Shown here: positions 42,932 to 52,792 of the stretch, piece after piece
How the letters are laid out: each line of letters begins with the position of its first letter
Numbering within the stretch: the first letter of the stretch is position 1
NCBI GenBank assembly: GCA_031835245.1
Contig: JAVKOQ010000234.1
Span: 18,356 to 82,355, forward strand
Length of the DNA: 64,000 nt
Direction: 5' to 3'
Source: Balamuthia mandrillaris
Taxonomy: Eukaryota; Discosea; Longamoebia; Balamuthiidae
Notes under the pieces: model-generated
Seen by the model: only the letters and a program-made list of their open reading frames with translations
Told to the model about the DNA's origin: nothing
Databases searched by the model: none
Translations under genes and position numbers: made by a program

Positions 42932-45505
42932 AGTGAGATGAGATGAAAATGACATAAACAGCAACATACAAACCTTCAATGTTTCGAGGGCACTGGCACG
43001 TACATAACTTTCAGCGTCTTCCAGCTTTTGGAGGAGTAATTCGCCAAGACCGTTGTCCAGCGCAAAGCGACCAGCAGGTGACAATGTACAAGTTTCCTTG
43101 AAGGAAAAATGCTTTAAATGAGCGAAGAGAGAAAAGAGGGAGAAAAACAGATAAACAAAAAGGTTCGGGGGAGGGAGGCACCTCACTATGAGGAACGAAA
43201 AAGCAGGACAAAAACTGAATGCCACTGTCCCGTAATTCCCAATTCCAATCGAACAATAGATTACGCAGCGCCATTATCAATTGCTCCCTAAACGTCTTCA
43301 GAATGAACACAAAAGCAAACGGTGAATTAGGTACTGCGGCAATAGAGAAACAAGCACGGAAGCAAGGGATGACTATCATACTTCATCGCTCCGAAGCAAC
43401 GTGAGTTGAAGGGGTAAAGCAATAATCCACCGTCGCAACGTGGCAAGTGCTTGATCCAATACAGCGCGATCCGTTGTTCGTTGTTGGATCAAATGCAGTA
43501 CTGCAAAGAACGGATCCTGTTTGTCCTCTGTTTGCTCAAACCATTCGATTGGCGACAGCTGCAACACTTCCAATGTTGCTTTGATGACTCGAGGATCATC
43601 CGATAGTTCCTCTTGCAATAACAGTTGTACCAACAATCCCAAGGTGTTCATTTTCTTTGTGTTATGAAAGGATTTGTGCATTAAAAATACGAGAAAAGGG
43701 GAATGAGTTGCAAGAATAAAAAGAAAAAGAAGAACAAGGGCTACGCACATACAACGGGGACAGATAAATGGAAGGTTGCTCCAACATAAGGCGTTTGGCG
43801 AAGCCCAAAAGCTGAAGAGCAAATGTAGGAACAAAACCACTCACAAAACGCACAAGGAGGACCTCCTGCTCATTCACCGAATTCCACCCCAAAGCACTTT
43901 CTAACAAAGAAAATAAATATAGTGTCGTTGTGCTAATCCATTGTTGCCCGTTCTCCGATCGCCAATTGCTCAAAGCGCCTGCAAATTCGATGGCCACCAA
44001 TGTGCGAGCCCTATGTTGTCGGATTTCGGCTGTAGGTGGGATTGCATTTTGCTCTTCGTCGCTTGTTAGGTGTGCGGTTAGCAACATTTTGAACAGAGTT
44101 TGGACGAGCCGCAAACACTCTTTAAGTATTTGAGGAAGCAAAAGGCGAATGTGTTAGTATTGTAATACAAAAATAAATAAATAAACAATACGACTGTACC
44201 TTGTTCACTTTCAGAGTCCTTGTACTCTAAAGAAGAAGAAGAAGAAGAAGAAGAAGAAGAAGAAGAACAAGAAGAAGAAGAACAAGAAGAACAAGAAGAA
44301 GAAGAAGAAGAAGAAGAAGAAGGCAGCATTAGCATGTAAAAGCCACGTTTAGCTACGAGGAGATGGAGCATCTCCATCTGGTTGGAGCGAACTAAGCGGT
44401 CTTTATCCACCAGCAACGGCAGCGACCGCCATACAATCTCATGCCGCCAAAGAAATTGCCGTCCCGCCTCGCTCTCTGCCAGATCCATCACCAAGTCGAT
44501 AGTTCGTTTCTTGGTTTCGCTGTCCACTTGTCGTTGTCCTACGATGGAAGAAGAATGTGAAGATTGTGAAAAGAAGAACCGAGAAAGAGTTGTTGGATCG
44601 AAGATGTCCGCTATCGTGTTTTCTTTTTCGTCTGCTTCTGACCGCAATGTTAACAGCGAGAGAACTGAGGCACTGGTGGCGCCGAAGAGCCGTTGCAGTG
44701 ATTGCTCTTCTCCACCACATTCTTGGATGAGCAGAGCAAACAGCTTTATGGTAGCTCGGCAGACAAAATGACTGTCATCCCTATAACCCTTGGCTATGAC
44801 GGCCAGCAACGGGCTCATTCCCACCGGCGTCTCTGGTTGTATCGCAGCAGTTTCTCCTAATGCCTCTTCCAGCCTGAAGCGAACAACAAGTGGAATAAAC
44901 GCGAATGAGAGATGACAAGAGAGACGAAGCAAGAGACCATAGAGAAGCAGAGAAGCAGATGCAGAGGAGCAGAAGAGTGGAGTGTGGGAGATGAGCGAGA
45001 AAAGAAAGAGAAGCCAAGCGAACCAAGAGCGTGCGGGAGGCACAGCCGTCATGGCAGTGAGAAACTCCAGGGCAGCGCAGCGTTGCAACGACTCCATGCT
45101 GGGGGAGCAGTGCTCCGGTAACAGTCGGTAGAGCGGCCGCTTCGCTTCGCCCTCCAAACCCGAGCGAATGGCCTGAAAGATCCTCTCGCCCATCAACACA
45201 ACGGACGAAGCGGAAGCCTCTGCCTCTGCTGCTGAAGCAGCGGCAAGAAGAGCTTGAGCCAACAAACGCCACGAAACCGAAGCCACTCGAAAATCAGAGT
45301 GAAGAACGCCCTTGGAGAGCGTGGGCAGGGCCACCTCCAGGAAGATATCCCAGCGCGCAGGGCCAGCCATCAGCAAGAAGGAGGAAAGGCGGTCCTGCAA
45401 CTTATCAAAATGAGTGTCGTCGAGCTCTCCCGTGGGGACCACCAACAAGGCCCGCAGCAACAGTTGAACGCGGGTCGCTACCGTCCCCTCCTCCTCTCGT
45501 TGCAT
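42113..45505 (-). CDS. BRAT1: BRAT1-like HEAT-repeat protein
   Basis: Eight exons: 45505-45024, 44873-44200, 44119-43749, 43654-43382, 43295-43182, 43096-42974, 42866-42760, 42677-42113 (902 aa; human 821). Helical HEAT-type repeats run throughout. The C-terminal half matches human BRAT1 in order: NWELRDSGIQFLSCF (human WEVRDSALEFL), KLEDAESYVRASALETLK, RLMQDSEAFVKREALELVTDW, and ILQDFDWEVKLRGLRFLLHL. BRAT1 binds the INTS9/INTS11 nuclease module of Integrator and was first described with BRCA1/ATM. An acidic Ser-rich insert of about 30 residues in exon 2 is encoded by a GAA/TTC repeat. The last 75 residues (EREAQEDEFLVRHALS) are the part copied to the Frizzled-like promoter. All phases add up. 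Here the C-terminal Cys-Phe motif is CPF-stop rather than a double Cys. Confidence 0.82.
42151..42332 (-). repeat. Parent copy of the 182-bp duplication
   Basis: Part of the last BRAT1-like exon; its partner is at 40644-40825. Confidence 0.93.
42882..42929 (-). repeat. (CT)n microsatellite in a BRAT1-like intron
   Basis: GA on the plus strand, so CT in the transcript, in intron 42867-42973. Confidence 0.95.
44229..44320 (-). repeat. (GAA)n/(TTC)n repeat encoding poly-Ser
   Basis: In frame in BRAT1-like exon 2. Reads TCT/TCC/TGT codons on the coding strand, giving a Ser run with a few Cys. Confidence 0.95.
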
Positions 45506-45855
45506 CCTTTGGTCTTTCTTCTTCGCTCTCTTTCTTCTCTTGTCGACAAATTAATGTCGACATGAATTACTGTAGACTCACGTCGACGTTAAAATCGTGA
45601 CGTCAGTTGGAAACTTCAAACCAAACAAAAACAGAGCGAAAAAAGGCAGAAAGTTGACAGCAAAAGAGGAGAAAGACGGAATGGAGGCGCTGTCAACGCG
45701 GAAAGGCCGGCGGCGCCAGGAACCTGTTGTTTTTAAATTGTGTTATATATACCCATTGTAAGGTTTGTGTTTTTTTATTTTAAAATAGTTATTCTTCAAA
45801 CCACACAGCAGAACACACCAAACAACAACACCTCTTTAAAAAAAAGAGAGAGAAA
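45506..45855. promoter_or_regulatory. Divergent region with three GTCGAC sites
   Basis: 350 bp between the BRAT1-like and LEA-like start codons. GTCGAC occurs at 45542, 45556 and 45582, and CGTGACGTCAG near 45597. The LEA-like gene has an A/GA-rich leader. Confidence 0.55.
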
Positions 45856-46941
45856 ATGAGACTGAAACATCATTTGATATTTTCGGTGGCCTTGGCCGCA
45901 CTGGTGCTGCTCATCGTCAGCCCCCAATGGAGCGAGCAAGGCATCACCGACAAGCTCGGGGAGTGGAAGGACAAGGCCCTCTACAACATGGGCCTCAAGC
46001 GGCCCACCAACCTGGAGGGCAGGTGCGGGGAGCTCTACGAGGAGGCCGACCGCGGCTACCGCGGCCTGCAGGAGGAGCTTCGTCACAGCCAAGAGACCTG
46101 CGCCAAGCTCATGGATGACCTGCGCCAAAAGATCGACGGCATCTCCGACTCCTTCATGAGGAAGCTTCGCGAGTTCGAGACCACGGGCGGCTCCTCGTGG
46201 AAGCACACCCCCGCTGCTGGCGGCGCCTACACTCACGGCGACGCTGGCACGGAGGAGGCCAAGCGCGCTGCCTCAGAGGGTTGGCAAAGGGCCAAGCATG
46301 CGGCGGAAGAGGCCCATGAGAGGGCTGGAGAAAGAGCCGGCTGGAACTATGAAACCACCCAAAAGGCGGGGCAACTCTACGAGAAAGCCAAGGACAAGGC
46401 CAGCGAGGGCGCTGACTATGCCAAGCAAAAGACGGAGGACGTCTACGAGACGGCCAAGGACTTGGGCCAGGACCTCAAGGAAAGGACCGAGGGCACCTGG
46501 GAGGAGTGGAAGGAGGCCGGAAAGGAGACCGCCCAGCAGGCCGGTGAGAAGCTTGGAGACCTCATGGAGACCGGCAAGGAGAAGGCCCAGGAGGGCTATC
46601 GTCAAGCCAGGGACACCGCCGAGGACCTCAAGGAGAGAGCTCAGGAGGGCTACCACCGCGCCACCGGTGAGAAGTTGGGAGACCTCATGGAGGCCGGCAA
46701 GGAGAAGGCCCAAGAAGGTTGGGAAGGCCTCAAGGACATGGCCCAGAAGGGCACCGACAAGGCGGAGCGCGGTTGGGAGAAGGTCCAGGAGGCCACCGGA
46801 GAGTTGGCGGAGAAGGCGGGAGAGACCATGCACGAGCTCAAGGACCAGGCCGCCCCTGCCCGTGACAGCCTGGCCGAACGCTTGAGAAAGGCCGATGAGA
46901 ACGCGAGGAGTTATCATCAGCACGGCAAGCCTGAATTGTAA
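45856..46941 (+). CDS. LEA-like amphipathic repeat protein with N-terminal membrane anchor
   Basis: Single exon, 361 aa. Residues 1-24 are an uncleaved anchor or signal (HHLIFSVALAALVLLIV). The rest is a long, Ala/Glu/Lys-rich amphipathic helix in 11-residue steps of LEA group 3/4 type (AKDKASEGADYAKQ, TEDVYETAKDLGQDLKE). A 40-residue unit (GEKLGDLMETGKEKAQEG) is repeated at 120-bp spacing (46540s and 46660s). LEA proteins are disordered when wet and become helical on drying, protecting membranes and proteins; here the anchor would place it in the ER lumen or an organelle. The coding region is clearly more GC-rich than its neighbours. Apolipoprotein-like or perilipin-like helices are the alternative. 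Confidence 0.85.
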   Translation: MRLKHHLIFSVALAALVLLIVSPQWSEQGITDKLGEWKDKALYNMGLKRPTNLEGRCGELYEEADRGYRGLQEELRHSQETCAKLMDDLRQKIDGISDSFMRKLREFETTGGSSWKHTPAAGGAYTHGDAGTEEAKRAASEGWQRAKHAAEEAHERAGERAGWNYETTQKAGQLYEKAKDKASEGADYAKQKTEDVYETAKDLGQDLKERTEGTWEEWKEAGKETAQQAGEKLGDLMETGKEKAQEGYRQARDTAEDLKERAQEGYHRATGEKLGDLMEAGKEKAQEGWEGLKDMAQKGTDKAERGWEKVQEATGELAEKAGETMHELKDQAAPARDSLAERLRKADENARSYHQHGKPEL

Positions 46942-47258
46942 ATGAGCTTACACGCGTTTTCTTCTTTTGTTGTTCAAAGCGAGGCACCTGTTATATGTTT
47001 TTTTTTTTTTTGATAAATAGTTTGTCAAAACCAAAAAAGAAAATGGGCTGTGAGCTGCACGAACGATGGAGAAGACTTCAAGAGGTGAGACCAACAGAAC
47101 CAGAGGGGCGGAAGAGGAGGAGGACATTCGCTGTTCCAGAAGAACAATAGAGGTAGCGTAAGAAAGGAGGATATAGCACGAAGCACCCATCAAAGATGAT
47201 AACGTTGGGGTGGAAAGAGCAGAGAGGAGGAGGACAAAGGAGGAAAGCAAAAAAAGGG
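46942..47258. other. Intergenic region LEA-like gene to 5S rRNA
   Basis: 317 bp including a 13-T run near 47000. No gene recognised. The 3' flank of the 5S gene (A7 at 47249-47255) is at its right end. Confidence 0.5.
47249..47255 (-). terminator. RNA polymerase III terminator of the 5S gene
   Basis: Seven consecutive A on the plus strand (T7 in the 5S direction), 4 nt after the end of the 5S sequence. Confidence 0.85.
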
Positions 47259-47377
47259 AGGATACAGCACGATGGATTCCCGGGTGGTCACCCACCCCAG
47301 TACTAACATCGCCTGGCGGAGCTTAACTTCGCTGATCGGACGGGAAGCGGTGCTTTCTCCGCAGTATGGCCGTATCC
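47259..47377 (-). rRNA. 5S ribosomal RNA
   Basis: 119 nt. It starts GGATACGGCCATACTGCGGA and contains AGAAAGCACCGCTTCCCGTC, GAAGTTAAGCTCCGCC, TTAGTACTGGGGTGGGTGAC and CACCCGGGAATCCA. The ends pair (GGATACGGC with GTGCTGTATCC), closing helix I. From memory it is nearly identical to the Acanthamoeba castellanii 5S. The internal promoter (A box, intermediate element, C box) is intact and a T7 terminator follows, so it looks functional. It is a single copy here, not an array, and lies between two protein genes. Confidence 0.97.
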
Positions 47378-47657
47378 GATGTCTCCCTCTTGTTCTTGCT
47401 CTATCCATGCGTCAGTTTCTCCATCTAAGTGAGAGCGTGTGGCGACCAAGTGGGGAATACGTTTCTTACTGTGTTTTTTTTTGAAGCTTTCTTCTCGCAT
47501 GAAGTGCAGCTGTTCGAAAATCTTGTGCAGTCAAGTTTCGGTTGAACTCACCCACTGCAACTGAAATTGCCCAAGCAGAGCAGCACCACAAGGCGCTCCA
47601 TTCGCTTTGTCAACGACCCCCTTAGACCAAAGAAAGAAAGAAAGAAACCACAAAGGG

Positions 47658-49201
47658 ATGGAACGGAAGAGAAGAAGAGCAACCACGGAAGGACGGCAGG
47701 AAAGCCAACGCAAGAGAACAGAAGGGGGAGGAGGAGGTGATAGGAAAAGGCCCCGTAAACAGCACGATGAGGAGGTACGACCTCGCAACACACGTTTAAG
47801 AGGAGAAAAGCAGGATGACGAGAAAGAGCAATCGGCCATCAAGCTACCCGCGGAAGCAGGGAGGAAAGAACGAGTCACACTGCGCTCCATTGTGACAAAG
47901 CAACGCTGGCCAAGGGGGAAAAGAAGAGAAGAACACGACCAGAAGCAGCAACAGCAAAAGAAAGAAAGAGAAGAGCATAAACAGCAGAAGAAGGAAGAGG
48001 CCAAACGGACGAAAGCGCAAGCGGAAGCGGAGATGGAGAAACGGAAGGCATGGTACTACTCCGCCTACCACAACATGCTGTCCACCATCACCACAACAAA
48101 GAAACGGAAGAGAGGTCCTCCTCCTCAAAGCAAAGAAGAAAAATTTGACAAAGGGAGTGAGGAGGTGAGGAAGACAGATGAAGCAAAAAACAAACCATCC
48201 ACAAAACGAAGAAAGCTCGAAACGCCGAAACACAAAGAAGAAGAAAAAGAGAAAGAAGAAGAAGAAAGCGCTAGAAAAACGCCAGAGGAACAAGCCAAAC
48301 AAGCCGTCCTAACCGCCAAACGAGCCGAGATAGACAACTTCCTGGCCAGCTTCCAACCGCAGAGCAAACCGCTGGCATGGCCCACCAGGACCATCTTATC
48401 CCGCCACGAGCAACAACGGCTGAGCGACTTGCTTTGTGTGAGAGGCCACTGGGGGGTGTTGCAGCAGGACGGGAGGCTGCTGGCGAGAGCCAGAGAGCAG
48501 ATATGTACGAGGAGGAAGAGGGGAATGAGAGAGGAGGATGAAGAAGAAGAGGGAGAAGGAGAGGAAGGAGTGGTGTTGACCTTTGCGTTGTTGCGGTCGT
48601 TGAGGTTTTGGGCGTTGAGCTTTCGAGCGATGACTCGACATTCGTTTGCTATGAAGTCTGGTTCGTTGTTACTTTCTTCTTTCTTCTTTCGCTCACTGGC
48701 CTGTTAGCTGACAACGAAGATTCCATGAAGAATGAAACAAATGTACGACAGAGGAGAAGACATCGGCAGCATTTCACATCAGCTGGACGTTCCTCCGATG
48801 ACCGCCTTTCGAGCCATCCTCACAGCACGCGGCTGGTCCAAGCAACGCATCCGCAAAGCCGTTCGTGAGCCCTCCGATCGACAGAGTGGCTTTGGAGGAA
48901 GCGGCAGAGACATGGCTCAACTGGCGATGGCGCAGTCCTTGGACGTGGTCACTAACAACGATCAAGCCAGGCAAATCGAGGATAGCGAACGTTTCGAGAG
49001 CATCATCGAGGAGTATCTCAAGGTACAGGGCATACGATTCAAGAGACAGGAGGAATTAACGGAGGAGCAGCAGCTGTTGTTCGATCGGGCGGTCAACACG
49101 CCAGACTTTGTGTTGTTGGACTCAGTCAGCATCAACTCCAAACCTGTTCGTTGGATTGAAGGTTTCTCCTTTCTACCCCATTCTTCTTTTGCTTTTCGAA
49201 C

Positions 49202-49247
<46 letters not shown>

Positions 49248-49491
49248 AGGGAGCGAGCTAGAGAGAACAAACTTACCAAACAAAACAACAGCAAAGAACT
49301 TTTTCGGAGCGGACTTGCCATTTCCTCAACGCGACATTCACAAGCAGCTGTCTCGCTACTGCAGCACGTGGGGACCCGGCGCAGTTATCTTCAGTTTAGG
49401 CTATTGCGAGAGCTTTCAAGTACCTGAAGGAGTAATGCTGCTGGATGCTTCTGTGTTAGACCTCTCTTCTCTTCTTACCTCTGAAGAATGA
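47658..49491 (+). CDS. CDIN1: CDIN1-like nuclease with long basic N-terminal extension
   Basis: Three exons: 47658-48664 (or 48667), 48731-49161, 49292-49491 (about 545 aa; human CDIN1/C15orf41 is 281). Residues 1-230 are Lys/Arg/Glu/Gln-rich with several nuclear localisation patches. Residues 230-335 are more ordered (EEQAKQAVLTAKRAEIDNFL, ILSRHEQQRLSDLL). From about 336 the match to CDIN1 is clear: YDRGEDIGSISHQLDVPP, FESIIEEYLKVQGIRF, TPDFVLLD, WIEAKNFFGAD, RYCSTWGPGAVIFSLG and EGVMLLDAS. TPDF plus EAK give the D...ExK signature of PD-(D/E)xK nucleases. In animals CDIN1 binds codanin-1. Acceptor 48731 is weak, but the phases fit. The family call is firm; function in amoebae is unknown. Confidence 0.85.
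49205..49244 (+). repeat. (GA)n microsatellite in CDIN1 intron 2
   Basis: Twenty GA units in intron 49162-49291. GA is on the coding strand, the opposite polarity to most intronic repeats here. Confidence 0.95.
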
Positions 49492-49525
49492 ACTTTTTGT
49501 TTTGTGCAACGGCATTTCTTTCTTG

Positions 49526-50794
49526 TTATGATGTCATTGTCTCTTCTTCATCTTGTTGTGTTTGTTGCATAGTTGTTGTTGTGCCTCTCTGCAAGCTGCC
49601 CTTCTTTCTTTTTTGCAGCTGACGGAAGTACAGTTGAAGGAACGATTGAGGGATGTGGTGCTCGTCCATGCCCAACACTTTGGCTAATGCGATGACGTCG
49701 CCTCGTTTCTTGCCCTTGATTTGGATGTATGTCTTTCCCAACTCTTTCATCTCCTCCTTTGTGACCATCAATCCATTGGCTTTGAACCACACTTCAGACG
49801 TTCTGTTTTTTCGATGTAGAAACAAGTGGGTACAAGAATAAGATAACACAAGGATAGAAGTAAAACAGAAGAAAGAACAAACCTGTTCAAAATTGCTCCG
49901 ATTTGGTAGCCCAAAGAAAGCAAACCACTAATAGTCTTTACGGAGATCTCAAAGTCAACAGTGGGACGAACATTCAGCGTTGCATCCATCACCTTTGCGT
50001 TGAAAGTAAGAAGTGAGAAAAGAAACACAGCCCAACAACAAAACAGACAAGACAAGATACCTCTGCATAAAAATTGATAAAGAATAAGCCATCCATTCTG
50101 CGTATGCGAATCCAGTTGCTGCGATCTGCCTGATACACAGAGTCGCGGTTGTACTTGGGAGGATAGAGATACATGTCTGAGATGGTTCGTTTGACATTAA
50201 GAGGCTCCTGTCGGAAACGTCCCTTTAGCTTGTTTTTAATGGCTTCTTCATCTCCTTCTAAATCTTTGAAGTTGGCCTTTATGTTTTTCTATTGTTAGAT
50301 AAAGAGAGAGGTAGAACGAGAACGGGTACGAGCACGATCCCGAGAAAAAGGCGGAGAACGAGAAGAAACGATCTAGAAGAGGAAGGAACCTTGCAAGAAT
50401 AACTAGGATCGACCATAGCTTCCATAGGATTGTATGTGCTATGAATCCTTATCATCGCGTTCTTTAGATCTGGCTCAATGAACGCTTTGTACATTGGGAA
50501 CATGACATGTGTTATTTGTACTAATGCATCCTTTAAGTGTAAAAATGAGTGCATTTGTAGAATAGTTTGTGAGAGAGGGAGGGTGAGAAAGCGAGTGAGA
50601 GAGAGATAGAGAGAGAAAGAAAGTTACTTTGTTGGCGGCTCTGCTGGTGACAGTATCGCGGAAGATGTGTTTTATGAGATCGAGATGGACACCTCCAGTG
50701 ATAGCGATTGTAACATCATGAAGATAGTTAATGCTAGGATTAAGCGCATAGGAACCCTTATGTTTGGTGTTTTTTAAACAAAAAGGCAAACGGA

Positions 50795-50833
<39 letters not shown>

Positions 50834-51263
50834 AAACCTCTAAAATGACAATCTGTGACTTGGGAACTCGGACAGTGTTAAAGCCAGTTCGTTTGCGATT
50901 CTCTTGTGAGAAGACTGTCACTTGTGGGATTTGAGTGGTCTTCCCTTCTTTAAGCTCTTTCAATGCAGTCTACAACGAGCATGCTCAGTTTTAAAAAAAG
51001 AACGATAAGCATTAAAGGAAGGAAACGAGGGTTACCTCGACAAGAGTAAACTCGACCAAAGAGATGTCGTCATAGTTGGCATCAATGACCTTGTCCACTT
51101 TGACAAAGCTTTCCAACGGAATGACAAGCGCTTCTCCCAAAACACTGTGCATGACAGAGAAAGTATAAGCAAAGAATGGATATGCCAAGGTGTGTAGGAG
51201 GAACATTACCCTGCAATTTGCTTGGCCAAAGTTGTCTTGCTGCAAGAAGAGCAAATAAAGTAA

Positions 51264-51300
<37 letters not shown>

Positions 51301-51650
51301 ACAGAAGAAATGGCATACCCAGCGCCAGGTGGTCCAGCCACACCTACACATATCACTTTGTCTGGTTGTTTCTCGCGCAGCTTCATTTGGTTCATCAGTC
51401 AATACAACAAGAACAAAAAAGGCAACGAAAGAATAGAAAGCATACCAGCTCAATAGCACGAGTGGCGTAGAAGAAGCCTTGGTCATAGGAGACGGTATGC
51501 GGGACGGGAGCAAGCTCGTACTTTTGTTTGGCCTCGTCGAACTCCACTCGCATCTCGATTTCTTCCGTGAGACATGACGCGTCCTCTTTGGTTTGTCCTC
51601 TTTTTTCAACGCAACAAGAGGAGAAAGAGAAGAGAAGAGAAGAGAGAGAG

Positions 51651-51694
<44 letters not shown>

Positions 51695-51997
51695 CGAGAG
51701 AGAGAGAGAGAGAGAGAAAGGTAATGGTTTGCGACGTTAGAGAGGAAAAAAGCGTTTTGAAAATAAAACAACCAACCGAGTGGTGTCCAACTGTTCGTCA
51801 TGCTCATAAAACTTGTTCTTCTTCTTTCTTCTCGCGTCGGCGGAGGCCGAAGAAGATGGGCCGGCTGAAACCTCCTGCTCCGCCTTTGTGAAGAAGGGCC
51901 GCAGAGCGTTCTCCCCAGCAAGTTGAATGGATGGTGCTCCCGTGAGATGGGCGCAAAGGTGCGACAGACGACGGTTCACAGAGCCAACGGAAGACAT
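49526..51997 (-). CDS. P-loop (uridine-kinase-like) plus CYTH domain protein, TTM1/TTM2 type
   Basis: Eleven exons (first 51997-51777, 51599-51446, 51380-51319, 51239-51210, 51144-51036, 50969-50838; last ends 49526), about 530 aa. Order: Ser-rich N-terminus; a P-loop GVAGPPGAGKTTLAKQ, cut by an intron after GAG; VIPLESFVKVD; VHLDLIKHIFRD; MFPMYKAFIEPDLKNAMIRI; DMYLYPPKY; WIRIRRMDG; DFEISVKTISGLLSLGYQIGAILNR; and KTYIQIKGKKRGD. This is the layout of plant TTM1/TTM2, which hydrolyse pyrophosphate or triphosphate through the CYTH tunnel and anchor to mitochondria. The usual ExExK motif of CYTH is not obvious, also as in that group. A Lys/Gln/Thr-rich tail ends the protein. The substrate here is inferred. 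Confidence 0.85.
50799..50829 (-). repeat. (CT)n microsatellite in a TTM-like intron
   Basis: GA on the plus strand, so CT in the transcript, just after the donor at 50837. Confidence 0.95.
51270..51299 (-). repeat. (CT)n microsatellite in a TTM-like intron
   Basis: CT in the transcript, inside intron 51240-51318, which splits the P-loop codons. Confidence 0.95.
51641..51719 (-). repeat. (CT)n compound microsatellite in TTM-like intron 1
   Basis: About 79 bp of GA with GAGC and CGCG interruptions on the plus strand, so CT in the transcript. It is the longest intronic repeat in the window. Confidence 0.95.
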
Positions 51998-52072
51998 GCC
52001 GGGGTTAAAACAAAAGCACCTTTTACTCCTCAACTATTGCTCCTCCTTTCTTCTCCTTTTTGGCCCGTAATT

Positions 52073-52117
52073 GTCGACAATCAATTTATGTGTCGACATC
52101 AATTTGTCAGCGTCGAC
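52073..52117. promoter_or_regulatory. Cluster of three GTCGAC sites upstream of the TTM-like gene
   Basis: GTCGAC at 52073, 52092 and 52112, each in AT-rich flanks (the middle one reads TGTCGACATCAATTT). They lie 76-120 bp upstream of the start codon at 51997. A very similar triplet lies upstream of the BRAT1-like gene. Confidence 0.5.
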
Positions 52118-52219
52118 AAAAAACTAAGGCAAGCAGATTTTTTTTGAGGGGCAAGAGAGAAACAGAGCGAGGTGAGGGTCTTTACAGAAGTGTGGGGTCC
52201 AAGCTTCCGCTCTAGAGGC

Positions 52220-52792
52220 TCAGTGCATCAGCCACCACGAAGAAGAAAGGGAGACTGCTGACGAGTCGGTGACTTCATCGCCATCACCAACCACGACGAC
52301 GGCCTCTTCGCTGCCGGAGTGGCCACTCGCCCCCACGCCATCAAAAGCATTGCCGTAGCAATCCACGTCCCACTGGACCTTGAGGTAGACGCCCAATGCC
52401 AGCACCTGCACGCACTGCTGGTCCGCGAATACCACGGCCGTCTCGTCCGCGCAGTCATCCGAGGCGTAGAAGGTGCCGTTCTTAGCCTCGCAGTTGAGGA
52501 TGGCGCTCCTCCCACCCTCCAGCGGCTTGCACTCTCCGCTGATGGCCATCGCCGTCATGCAGCCGTTCACCTGAGAGGCCTTCTGCTCACAGGAAGCGTT
52601 CGTGTAGGGAGTGAACGAAACGTAGCAATCCGTTGCTACATTTGCTTTTTTAATGTTAGACCAAAGAAGATGAAGCGACGTATGCGCGCAGAAAGAAAAA
52701 GAGAGAGTGTGCAGGAACACAAAAAAGCACAAACCTACAGCGCAGTTGGCCAAGAAGGCAACAGCAGCAGCAAGCAAGATGAGCCTTAGCAT
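52220..52792 (-). CDS. Secreted Cys-containing protein of unknown function
   Basis: Two exons, 52792-52735 and 52644-52220 (160 aa). The signal peptide MLRLILLAAAVAFLANC is followed by a compact domain with ten Cys (DCYVSFTPYTNASCEQ, NGCMTAM, GECKPLEGG, LNCEAKNG, SDDCADE, DQQCVQV, VDCYGNAFDG). The end is acidic/Val/Ser-rich and finishes SLSSSWWLMH, too polar for a clear GPI signal. NAS and NGT are possible N-glycosylation sites. No family recognised. A secreted or vacuolar protein is inferred. Confidence 0.75.
   Translation of the reverse strand: MLRLILLAAAVAFLANCAVGLCFFVFLHTLSFSFCAHTSLHLLWSNIKKANVATDCYVSFTPYTNASCEQKASQVNGCMTAMAISGECKPLEGGRSAILNCEAKNGTFYASDDCADETAVVFADQQCVQVLALGVYLKVQWDVDCYGNAFDGVGASGHSGSEEAVVVVGDGDEVTDSSAVSLSSSWWLMH

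Noticed and set aside
46273-46923. 216-codon Leu-rich minus-strand frame
   Set aside because: Antisense shadow of the LEA-like repeats; its regularity comes from the repeat itself.
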